Shown: in pieces, positions 17,924 through 25,390 of the stretch
How positions within the stretch are numbered: position 1 is the first letter of the stretch
Layout of the letters: each line of letters opens with the position of its first letter
Origin: Planctomycetota bacterium
GTDB taxonomy: Bacteria > Planctomycetota > Phycisphaerae > UBA1845 > UTPLA1
DNA length: 58,132 bases
Direction: 5' to 3'
NCBI GenBank assembly: GCA_015654675.1
Contig: JAATGM010000025.1
Location: 1-58,132, forward strand
Translations under genes and position numbers: made by a program
The notes under the pieces: generated by a model
The model's input: the letters and a program-made list of their open reading frames with translations, nothing else
Told to the model about the DNA's origin: nothing
The model's database searches: none

Positions 17924-18010
17924 AGCCCTCGTCGAGCCGCCGATCATCACAGCTTTTCACAGAGCGGTTTTCACAAATACAGACTCTCTAAAAACCAGGA
18001 GCGATCAGAA

Positions 18011-18937
18011 ATGACCGAACGCGTCCGCGAAATCCTCAGTTGGTACGGAAGCGACAACCCGGGCTCCCTGACGAACCTCGCCCGGATGTTGAATCACGGC
18101 CGATTGGGGGGGACCGGACGGATGGTCATCCTCCCCGTCGATCAGGGCTGGGAGCACGGCCCGGCCCGTAGTTTCGCCCCGAATCCCGACGGCTACGATC
18201 CGCGTTACCACTTCAAGCTCGCCCTCGAGGCCGGCTGCAGCGCCTACGCCGCTCCCCTCGGCTTTCTCGAGGCCGGCGCCCGCGACTTCGCCGGGGAAAT
18301 CCCGCTGATCCTGAAAGCCAACAACCACGATCTGCTCGCCGACGAAAAGGACTCGTGGCAGGCACTGACCGCCTCGGTCGACGACGCCCTCCGCATCGGC
18401 GCCTGCGCCGTCGGCCTGACGATCTATCCCGGTTCGGCCCTCCGCAAGGAAATGTACGAAAACCTCCGCCGCTACGCCGAGCAGGCCAAGGAAGCCGGGC
18501 TGGCCGTGGTCGTCTGGTCCTATCCGCGCGGCAGCCAACTATCCAAAGAAGGCGAAACCGCCGTCGATGTCTGCGGCTACGCGGTACACATCGCGGCCGA
18601 GATGGGGGCGCACATCCTCAAGGTCAAACTTCCGACAGACCACATCGAGCAGGACGCTGCCCGTAAGGTCTACGAAAAAGAAAAAATTCCCATTGGCACG
18701 CTCACCGAACGCGTCAGGCATGTCATGCAGTGCGCGTTCGCCGGACGAAGAATCGTGGTGTTTTCCGGAGGAGCGAAGAAGGACGACGAGTCGGCCATCT
18801 TTGACGAGGCCCGCGCCATCCGCGACGGCGGCGGCATGGGCTCGATCATTGGGAGGAACTCGTTCCAGCGAAAGAAGGCCGATGCACTCAAGATGCTCGA
18901 CTCGATCATGAGCATCTATGAGGGGAAGACAAAGTAA
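18011..18937 (+). CDS. Class I fructose-bisphosphate aldolase (DhnA/FbaB type)
   Basis: A 308-residue TIM-barrel aldolase of the archaeal/FbaB type, cleaving fructose 1,6-bisphosphate by a Schiff base. Signatures are ILPVDQGWEHGP, the SAYAAPLGFLE and LKANNHDLL strands, HILKVKLPTD with the likely Schiff-base lysine (K204 or K206), VVFSGGAKKDD and the phosphate-binding GGGMGSIIGRNSFQR. Start ATG 18011 follows an AGGAG-like ribosome site (ccaggagcgatcagaa). It follows the pgk-rpe block after a 148-bp gap with its own possible promoter and is closed by a terminator. I leave the symbol empty because fbaB is the likely but not proven name. Confidence 0.93.
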   Translation: MTERVREILSWYGSDNPGSLTNLARMLNHGRLGGTGRMVILPVDQGWEHGPARSFAPNPDGYDPRYHFKLALEAGCSAYAAPLGFLEAGARDFAGEIPLILKANNHDLLADEKDSWQALTASVDDALRIGACAVGLTIYPGSALRKEMYENLRRYAEQAKEAGLAVVVWSYPRGSQLSKEGETAVDVCGYAVHIAAEMGAHILKVKLPTDHIEQDAARKVYEKEKIPIGTLTERVRHVMQCAFAGRRIVVFSGGAKKDDESAIFDEARAIRDGGGMGSIIGRNSFQRKKADALKMLDSIMSIYEGKTK

Positions 18938-18968
18938 GTCGGCTCGTCGTCCCGGCAGACTCAAAAAG

Positions 18969-18996
18969 AACCCCCGGCTAGTTCGGGGGTTTTTTA
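18969..18996 (+). terminator. Rho-independent terminator after the aldolase gene
   Basis: An 8-bp stem AACCCCCG/CGGGGGTT (18969-18976 with 18984-18991), 7-base loop, then a run of T. It sits about 30 bases after the stop codon. The 351-bp stretch 18938-19288 otherwise holds only the inverted repeats described at 19195-19267. Confidence 0.88.
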
Positions 18997-19194
18997 TTTG
19001 CGCAGCTCAGTTGCAGCAAATCGAATCGCGGCGACGAAGGACTGAACGGGGCGCGACACGGGATTGCCAAAGCGGAGTCGCTGGCCCGTCTCATCCGGAG
19101 CCTAGGGATTTCCCTAACAAGTCGATGCGAATCGGACCGAATTGAGTGATCGCGGGGGTCTCGGCAACCCGCTCAGTTCGGTGACATTCCGACC

Positions 19195-19267
19195 GGGAAA
19201 CGTTACAATTTCCGCCTGTGGGTTGGCCGGTTTGGTCCACCGCGTTCGGCCCCGCGAAACGTTTCCC
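19195..19267 (+). promoter_or_regulatory. Inverted repeat with GAAACGTTTC palindrome upstream of DUF1579 gene
   Basis: GGGAAACGTT (19195-19204) and AACGTTTCCC (19258-19267) are exact inverted copies about 53 bases apart, and the second copy contains the perfect palindrome GAAACGTTTC (19256-19265), 23 bases before the ATG at 19289. This looks like a two-site operator for a dimeric regulator, by inference. Confidence 0.4.
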
Positions 19268-19288
19268 CTTTTTCTGTGGAGGAGTTTT

Positions 19289-19948
19289 ATGAATCGTACG
19301 AATCGTCGAGCGGTGTTGGTTTGTCTCTGTCTGGCCGGCGCGGGCGCTGCTGCATTGATTGGGACGCGCGCGATCGCGGAGCCGGGCAAGGATGCGAAGC
19401 CGGGTCAGCCGGAGATGAAGCTGCCTCCGGGCTGGACGCAGGAAGACATGAATGCGTGCATGACGGCGGGAATGCCGGGCAAGATGCACGAGCACCTGGC
19501 GAAGAGCGTCGGGACGTGGCAGGGCAAGAACACGATGTGGATGGCGCCGGGTACGGAGCCGACCAAGAGCGACTGCACGTCGACCATCAAGTCGATCATG
19601 GACGGGCGGTTCACGATATGCGAGGCGTCGGGCGACATGCCGGGCATGGGGCCGTTCAAGGGCTTCGGCATCTATGGCTATGACAACGCCGGGAAGCAGT
19701 TCCAGTCGACCTGGCTCGACAACTGCGGGACCGGCATGATGATGGGCACGGGCGAGCTGTCGGCCGATGGCAAGGTAATGACCTGGAATTACAAGTACAA
19801 CTGCCCAGTCGCCAAGAAGCAGGTCATCATGCGAGAAGTTGAGACGTGGACTGGTCCGAGCTCCATGACGCTCGAGATGTTCGGGCCTGATCCGAAGACG
19901 GGCAAAGAGTACAAGGTCATGCAGATCGACTACACGAAGAAGTCGTAA
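19289..19948 (+). CDS. Secreted DUF1579 family protein
   Basis: A 219-residue protein with a signal peptide (MNRTNRRAVLVCLCLAGAGA, cleavage near residue 31) and a DUF1579 domain: MHEHLAKSVGTWQGKNTMWM, then ICEASGDMPGMGPFKGFGIYGYDNAGKQ and YKYNCPVAKKQVIMREVETW. Family knowledge: DUF1579 proteins are calycin-like beta barrels of unknown ligand, common in planctomycetes. The ATG at 19289 has a strong GGAGGAG site; the frame upstream to 19142 is non-coding. The many Met residues (MPGK, DMPGMG, GMMMG) might bind metal, but this is only a guess. It is flanked by terminators on both sides, so it is a single-gene unit. Confidence 0.85.
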   Translation: MNRTNRRAVLVCLCLAGAGAAALIGTRAIAEPGKDAKPGQPEMKLPPGWTQEDMNACMTAGMPGKMHEHLAKSVGTWQGKNTMWMAPGTEPTKSDCTSTIKSIMDGRFTICEASGDMPGMGPFKGFGIYGYDNAGKQFQSTWLDNCGTGMMMGTGELSADGKVMTWNYKYNCPVAKKQVIMREVETWTGPSSMTLEMFGPDPKTGKEYKVMQIDYTKKS

Positions 19949-19976
19949 GCCGCTTGCAATGATTGAAGCATGATTC

Positions 19977-20014
19977 GAACGCCCGCGGGCACCGGCTCGC
20001 GGGCGTTCTTTTTT
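19977..20014 (+). terminator. Rho-independent terminator after the DUF1579 gene
   Basis: An 11-bp stem GAACGCCCGCG/CGCGGGCGTTC (19977-19987 with 19998-20008) around a 10-base loop, followed by six T. The stem core AACGCCCGCG is the same as in the terminator at 13769. Confidence 0.92.
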
Positions 20015-20098
20015 CACTCGAAACTCGAATCTGAGCGGAATTGGGGTCTTTTTGGTACTATTCGCGGCGGGGTGGGCTGGCGCGCAGGTGAGTGGACC

Positions 20099-20968
20099 AT
20101 GATCGAAATTGTCTATCAGTACGATCCGAAGACCAGCCGGCCGGTTCCGCCGCCGGCGACGCCGGCCGAGGCGCGGCAGCGGCTGTGCGACGGAAACCGG
20201 GACTTTGTCGCTATGTTCGGGGATCTGTCGGCGTCGAAGGACTCGCGGCAGGTGGTGACGTTCGACCTGGCCGACCTCGGCGTGAACCAGGTGAAGGGCG
20301 CGGCGCCGCGGCAGCGACCTTTCGCGGTGGTAATGGGCTGTTCGGACGCCCGGGCCCCTACCGAGTTGATCTTCCATCAGGCGAGTAATGCACTGTTCGT
20401 CGTGCGCGTGGCCGGGAACGTGCTCGGCAATGAATGCCTTGGAAGCATCGAGTACGCGGTTCGCAATCTTGGGAGCGACCTGAAGCTGCTGGTGGTGATG
20501 GGTCACAGCGGCTGCGGGGCGGTGACGGCGGCGGTGGATGCGTTTCTCGATCCGTCGCGCTACCTCACGGTGGCGAGCAGCCAGGCGCTGCGAGCGATCG
20601 TGGATCGGATTGTGGTACCCGTCCGGGCGGCGGCGGACGCCCTGGAGCGGGTTCGCGGGCTGCGCGTGACGAAGGCGCCGGGATATCGGCGGGCACTGAT
20701 CGAGTCGGCGGTGGTGCTCAACTCGGCCATCACGGCGCGAACGTTGAAGCATGAGTTCCGCGAGGTGTCGGCCGAAAACATCGACGTGGTCTACGGCGTG
20801 TACGACCTTGTAACGCGGGGAGTAAACCTGCCGGACGGCGTCGGGACGAAGTCTGGGGCGGCGCTGTTCAATCCGCCGTTGAGCGACAGCGGATTTGAAG
20901 AGCTGAGCGAGAAGCTGGCGAGCAGCGCGGCGGTGACGCGGATTCTGGACGACGAACGCCTGGAGTAG
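20099..20968 (+). CDS. Beta-class carbonic anhydrase
   Basis: A 289-residue zinc enzyme interconverting CO2 and bicarbonate. The zinc ligands are Cys81 in GCSDAR (with the Asp83-Arg85 dyad), His136 and Cys139 in MGHSGCGAV; the VVRVAGN strand is also typical. It has about 60 extra residues between the N-terminal helix and the first zinc ligand and no signal peptide, so it is cytoplasmic. The ATG at 20099 has AGGTGAG eight bases upstream. The next gene, a bestrophin-like channel, starts four bases after the stop, which suggests joint work on bicarbonate. Confidence 0.93.
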   Translation: MIEIVYQYDPKTSRPVPPPATPAEARQRLCDGNRDFVAMFGDLSASKDSRQVVTFDLADLGVNQVKGAAPRQRPFAVVMGCSDARAPTELIFHQASNALFVVRVAGNVLGNECLGSIEYAVRNLGSDLKLLVVMGHSGCGAVTAAVDAFLDPSRYLTVASSQALRAIVDRIVVPVRAAADALERVRGLRVTKAPGYRRALIESAVVLNSAITARTLKHEFREVSAENIDVVYGVYDLVTRGVNLPDGVGTKSGAALFNPPLSDSGFEELSEKLASSAAVTRILDDERLE

Positions 20969-20972
20969 CGGC

Positions 20973-21863
20973 TTGTTTCCGAAGCTATTTGTCGCGCGAA
21001 AGCTTGCGATCTGGACCACGATCACGCTGCTGTATGCGGCGGTGGTGACGGTGCTGGTGAAGGCCAAGCTGATTCCAAACTGGGATCTGGCCGACGACCT
21101 GGTGGGCGGTCTGACGGCGCTGCTCGGCTTCCAGGTGATGTTCCGCAACAACGCGGCGAACGACCGGTGGTGGGAGGCGCGGAAGCTGTGGGGACAGCTC
21201 ATCAACGACTCGCGCAATCTGGCGCTGAAGGCCCGGAGCTATGTCGCGCTGGAGCCCGGCGAACGGGCCGAGTTCGGGCGGCTGTTGATCGGGTTTGCCC
21301 ATGCGCTGCGGATGCATCTGCGCGGTCCGTGCGCGGTTCGGGCGGTGCCGGGGTTTGAGCGCGACGCGAGCACCTTTCCGCACGCGCCGGGGTACGTGGC
21401 GGGGCTCGTGTTTGACTCGCTGGAGCGATGGGAGCGCGAAGGAAAGCTACACACGAGCGTTTGGCTGTTGGATCGGCACGCGGGGGCGTTCATGGATATC
21501 AGCGGGGCGTGCGAGCGGATCAAGAATACACCGCTGGCGTCGTCGTACCGGTCGCTGCTGCGGTGGGCGATCGCGATCGATCTGGCACTGGTTCCGCTGG
21601 CGGCGGCACAGTGGGCGGGCTGGCTGAGTCTTCCGATCGTCGCGGCGGGGTGCATCTTTTTGCTGGGGGTTGAGCTTGCGGCGGAGGAGGTCGAGGAGCC
21701 ATTCGGAACGACCGGGGACGATCTGCCGCTGGAGAAATATTGCGAAACGATCGAGACCTTTGTACGCGCGGCGCTGTGCGGTAACGACGACGTGGCCGCA
21801 CGCGGCACGCCGGTACGACGCGTCGAGGTGGGCGCGACATCGGGCCAGGCGGATGGTCTGTGA
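20973..21863 (+). CDS. Bestrophin-like (UPF0187) anion channel
   Basis: A 296-residue membrane protein starting at TTG 20973, with GGAG eight bases upstream inside the end of the carbonic anhydrase gene. Bestrophin-family features: first membrane segment followed by LTALLGFQVMFRNNAANDRWWEARKLWG, then ISGACERIKNTPLASSYR, paired C-terminal membrane segments, and the ending VELAAEEVEEPFGTTGDDLPLEKYC. Family knowledge: bacterial bestrophins form pentameric ion channels in the inner membrane, and algal relatives are thought to pass bicarbonate. The tight coupling with carbonic anhydrase supports a bicarbonate or chloride channel. No ion selectivity can be read from the sequence. Confidence 0.88.
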   Translation: MFPKLFVARKLAIWTTITLLYAAVVTVLVKAKLIPNWDLADDLVGGLTALLGFQVMFRNNAANDRWWEARKLWGQLINDSRNLALKARSYVALEPGERAEFGRLLIGFAHALRMHLRGPCAVRAVPGFERDASTFPHAPGYVAGLVFDSLERWEREGKLHTSVWLLDRHAGAFMDISGACERIKNTPLASSYRSLLRWAIAIDLALVPLAAAQWAGWLSLPIVAAGCIFLLGVELAAEEVEEPFGTTGDDLPLEKYCETIETFVRAALCGNDDVAARGTPVRRVEVGATSGQADGL

Positions 21864-21869
21864 CGGGCG

Positions 21870-24437
21870 CTAGCGCAGCGACCAGTTGATCCGGTGCGCG
21901 CCGGACATTTTGGGGATTGTGACCACCATCGCGGTCGGCACGGGGGCGTGCTTCCAGGCGGCGGGCGGCAATGTCGCTGACGTCAGCGAATTGGCGCTTG
22001 AGTGCATGAGCCAGATTTCGAGCGGCCGGATCTGCGACGACTCAACCGAAAGTTCCGCTTGATTGGCTCGTAGCGCAACGCTTGCGGTCAAGCCGTCGGA
22101 GGTCGCCAGCTTGGACTCGGCTCCCGGCCAGATCTGAAGAATGCGTCGTTCGTCGATCGGGACGACGGACTTGTCCAATGCGGGGTTTGCGGACACCAGC
22201 GTGTCAACGTCGGCCGGGAGCATTTCGATGATGGCACCGGCGCGAACGTAGAGCGGAATGCGGTCGAGCGGGGCGTCGGCCTCGATGACGGCTGGGCCGG
22301 TGGTCGGCTGGCCGGTCCAATAGTCGATCCAAACTCCAACTGGCAGATAGACTTCGCGCCGAGTGGAGCCGCGATAGATCGGGGCGACAAGCAGATCGGG
22401 GCCGAAGAGGTATTGATCGATGCGATTGGCGGCCTGCGGATCGTCCTGAAAGGCCAGCGCCATGGGGCGAATGATGGGCATGCCCGTGTGAGACGCTTCG
22501 ATCGCGGCGTCGCGTAGATAGGGATAGAGCTGCGTGTGCAGCTTGGCATAGCGGCGATAGACGTCGAGGGCCTGATCGCCAAAGTCCCACGGGCCCTTGT
22601 TGCAGGTCATGTGGACCTGCATGAGCGGCGAGAACGCGCCGAACTGCGTCCAGCGGATGAAGACTTCCGGCGTTGGTTCGCCGATGTATCCGGCGATGTC
22701 GTGGCCCCACATGGATAGGCCGCTCAAGGCGGCGGTCTGGCCGGCGATGATGGCGGCGGGCAGACCGTTCTCGAACGACAGATTGGTTTCGAGGTCGCCG
22801 CACCAGCAGAACGGGAACTTCTGCGTGCCGGTGAATCCGCAGCGCGCGAGGAGAACTCCGTCGCCGCCCAGTCGCGTGTCAATATAGGCCTGCATTGCTT
22901 TGAGATATTCGTAGGCGTAGCGGTTCTTCATCGCGGCGGCGGTGGAGTGGTCAGCGAAGACGGCATCGCTAATAAAGTTGCCTTCGCCGTCGTCGCACTT
23001 GAAGGCGCGGACGCCCCACTGTCGAGTGCGGTCGAGTTGTTCGTGCCACCAGGTCACGGCCTTCGGGTTGGTGAAGTCGACCAGCGCGCCTTCGCCCTTC
23101 CACCAATGTGCGAGCATGGGCGAGCGGTCGGGCTTTTGAACGAGGAAGCCGCGCTCGAGGGCCTCGCGATAGGTCGAGGTCGGGCCGGGGTCGATTCCGG
23201 GCATGTCGATCTTGTTGCGCTTGTTGACGAACGGCGTGAGCCAGAGGCAGGTCTGGAAGCCGAGTTGTTCGAGGCGCTCGAACATCGCGGCCGGACGCGC
23301 GAATTGCTCGTCGTTGAGTCGAAAGTCGTTGTAGCCGGTCTCCCACGGGCTATCGATGACGATGACCGAACCGGGCAGGTCATGCTGGCGCGTGAGTTCG
23401 GCGTCTTCGAGCACTTCTTCGCGCGAGCGATGCACATCGCGGCTCTTCCACGGTGCGAACGACCACGCCGGCGGCAGCGGCGGCCGGCCGGTGAGGGCGG
23501 TGAACTCGCGGAGGATGTCGGCAAAGCGCGGGCCGGCGAAGAGGACGACGCGGAGCGAGCGGACCGGATAGCTGATGACGACGTTGTCACGCTGGGTGGC
23601 GTTGAAATCGATCTGGCCGGGAGTGGGGTTGTCGATCCAGAGGCCGTAGCCGCGGCTGCTCATAAAAAAGGGGACGGGTTTGTAGGAGACGGTGCCTTTG
23701 GCTTCCGGGCGGTCGATGCTGGCCATCGGCAGGATAAAGCCCTTCTGATTGAGGGCGTTGAAGCGTTCGCCGGTGCCGAAGTAAGCGCTGTTGTCGTGGA
23801 CTGCGAGCGCGATGTCGCGGTCGGTAGGGTCTGGACGTGTCCAGGTCAGCGCGATGGCGGCGGGCCCGAGCGGTTCGGCTTTGAAATCTGCGCCGGTGTC
23901 TGTGGCTGCGATCGGGACGGAGCAGACGAACTTGCGCTGCCCACCGACGTTGGCGCTGACGAAGCAGCAGGCCCGCCCGGATTCGGAATCGTGGATCACG
24001 GTGAGGTTTTCGCTCCGCCAGGTTCGGACGGCGCTGCCTTCCGGAGCAAGCAGCGCGACGGAATGGCCGGCCGTGTCGGTCCATTCGGCATACGGGTCCT
24101 TGCGCCAGTCGAGGACGCCGGGCTTGGTTTCGACGACAAACTGATACGCGGCGGAGAAGGCCTCGATGGGGGTGATTTTTTCCCAAACGCCGTCGGGGCC
24201 GCGCGTCATGGCGTAGCGCGAATCGAGAATGCGGCCGGCGGAACTCTCGGCCCAGTCGTTGAAATCTCCGGCGAGGTAGACAGTCTTGGCGTCGGGGGCC
24301 GAGTATTGAAACACAGCGCCTGCCGGCGTTCGATGAGGTGCCAGCGGCGAAGCGGCGCCGGCGCTGGCAGGGACGAGCAACGCGGAGACGCAGAGCAGTG
24401 CGCGAAGGGTCGCGTGAGTGGGAATGAAAAGATTCAT
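21870..24437 (-). CDS. Secreted glycoside hydrolase family 31 enzyme with glycogen-binding-like N-terminus
   Basis: An 855-residue protein with a signal peptide (residues 1-28, cleavage at AGAA). Residues about 35-110 (AVFQYSAPDAKTVYLAGDFNDW) resemble a CBM48/AMPK-type glycogen-binding fold. The rest is a GH31 domain: PPAWSFAPWKSRD, the nucleophile in AFKCDDGEGNF, the acid/base in GTQKFPFCWCGDLETN, and SGLSMWGHDIAGY. The KxDxGE-like nucleophile is nearer to alpha-xylosidases and sulfoquinovosidases (YicI/YihQ side) than to maltases, so the substrate is open. It works outside the cytoplasm. It is divergent from the gene at 24533 and convergent with the bestrophin gene (six-base gap). Confidence 0.9.
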   Translation of the reverse strand: MNLFIPTHATLRALLCVSALLVPASAGAASPLAPHRTPAGAVFQYSAPDAKTVYLAGDFNDWAESSAGRILDSRYAMTRGPDGVWEKITPIEAFSAAYQFVVETKPGVLDWRKDPYAEWTDTAGHSVALLAPEGSAVRTWRSENLTVIHDSESGRACCFVSANVGGQRKFVCSVPIAATDTGADFKAEPLGPAAIALTWTRPDPTDRDIALAVHDNSAYFGTGERFNALNQKGFILPMASIDRPEAKGTVSYKPVPFFMSSRGYGLWIDNPTPGQIDFNATQRDNVVISYPVRSLRVVLFAGPRFADILREFTALTGRPPLPPAWSFAPWKSRDVHRSREEVLEDAELTRQHDLPGSVIVIDSPWETGYNDFRLNDEQFARPAAMFERLEQLGFQTCLWLTPFVNKRNKIDMPGIDPGPTSTYREALERGFLVQKPDRSPMLAHWWKGEGALVDFTNPKAVTWWHEQLDRTRQWGVRAFKCDDGEGNFISDAVFADHSTAAAMKNRYAYEYLKAMQAYIDTRLGGDGVLLARCGFTGTQKFPFCWCGDLETNLSFENGLPAAIIAGQTAALSGLSMWGHDIAGYIGEPTPEVFIRWTQFGAFSPLMQVHMTCNKGPWDFGDQALDVYRRYAKLHTQLYPYLRDAAIEASHTGMPIIRPMALAFQDDPQAANRIDQYLFGPDLLVAPIYRGSTRREVYLPVGVWIDYWTGQPTTGPAVIEADAPLDRIPLYVRAGAIIEMLPADVDTLVSANPALDKSVVPIDERRILQIWPGAESKLATSDGLTASVALRANQAELSVESSQIRPLEIWLMHSSANSLTSATLPPAAWKHAPVPTAMVVTIPKMSGAHRINWSLR

Positions 24438-24532
24438 GGCGGGATTGTGGCGGAGAATGCGCGCGGACGCACGGTTGTGTTGTGCGAGTGGCTTTGCCCT
24501 CGGCGATGTCGCCGCGTAGTTTGTTCGGCCTT

Positions 24533-25327
24533 ATGGACCCCAGAGTAATTCTTGGCATCGTGGCGATGGTCGCGCTTGGCGGCGGGGTAATTTATCTCAT
24601 CATCCTGGCGGCTCGGCGGGCGGCGGAGCGCGAGCGGGCGCGAAAAGCAGCACTGGTGGCATGGGCGGAAGCCGCGGGGTTTGAAGTTCATGATGATCTG
24701 ACGGCCGAGGTCGAATCGCGTTTCAAGGGATTGGTCGACATCGGCCGCGGGCATGATCGGGCGGCCACCGATGTGCTGGTGCGGCGGGCGGGGCTGGTCG
24801 TCCACTTTTTTCGTTACTTCTACAAAACATGGGAGACGCGCGTCGTCACCTACACGGATTCCAATGGAAGCTTGCAGACGCGGACCGAAACCTACGAGGA
24901 GAGCCACCATCAGCGATATCTGATCATCGATTTGTCGGCGGCGTTTCCGGATCTAGTGGTCCGGCCGGAGAGCTGGATTGAAAAGCTGGCGGCGCTGGTG
25001 GGGTTCGACGATATCGACTTCGAGTCGGAGGAATTCTCGCGAAAGTATTACGTAAAGTGCAAGCAACGGGAGTTCGCGTACGCGGTGATCCATCCGCAGA
25101 TGATGGAGTATCTGCTGGCGAACGTGGGCAGTCTGGATCTGGTCGGTGGGCGAATGCTGCTCTCGGCGCCGTGGAACGATCACACGGCGGAGGATTGCTG
25201 GCGGACGCTGAACTTTGCGACGGGATTCGTCGATCGAATCCCGGTGTTTGTATGGAATGACTATGCGAAGTCGGAGCCGCTGGTGCTGGCGGCGGCCCCG
25301 GCGCCGGCCCGTCCGCCGAGCACGTAA
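24533..25327 (+). CDS. Membrane-anchored protein of unknown function
   Basis: A 264-residue protein with one N-terminal membrane helix (residues 5-27) followed by a charged segment RRAAERERARK and a soluble domain of about 215 residues. The body has a Tyr/His-rich YEESHHQRYLIIDL strand and RKYYVKCKQREFAYAVIHPQMMEYLLAN. I do not recognise the family with certainty; the layout (N-terminal anchor, cytoplasmic soluble domain measuring a property, short Pro tail) resembles several DUF proteins that have no known role. Alternative starts exist at 24482 and 24506; none has a clear ribosome site, and the anchor begins best at 24533. Confidence 0.7.
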   Translation: MDPRVILGIVAMVALGGGVIYLIILAARRAAERERARKAALVAWAEAAGFEVHDDLTAEVESRFKGLVDIGRGHDRAATDVLVRRAGLVVHFFRYFYKTWETRVVTYTDSNGSLQTRTETYEESHHQRYLIIDLSAAFPDLVVRPESWIEKLAALVGFDDIDFESEEFSRKYYVKCKQREFAYAVIHPQMMEYLLANVGSLDLVGGRMLLSAPWNDHTAEDCWRTLNFATGFVDRIPVFVWNDYAKSEPLVLAAAPAPARPPST

Positions 25328-25390
25328 ATCGGTTCGCGGGCAGACGCCGGGTACGGAGTGCGGAGCGCGCACCCGGCGTCGGCTTGAGAA

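Noticed and set aside
18938-19288. DnaA-box-type sequences near the composition switch
   Set aside because: I could not find a TTATCCACA-like site in this gap; origin status rests only on skew.
19091-21217. 708-residue minus strand open frame across the DUF1579 and carbonic anhydrase genes
   Set aside because: It crosses two well-supported + genes and a terminator, and is Arg/His-rich without motifs.
22947-24548. 533-residue + strand open frame opposite the GH31 gene
   Set aside because: Antisense shadow of a strongly supported GH31 gene; composition is typical of complement frames in GC-rich DNA.
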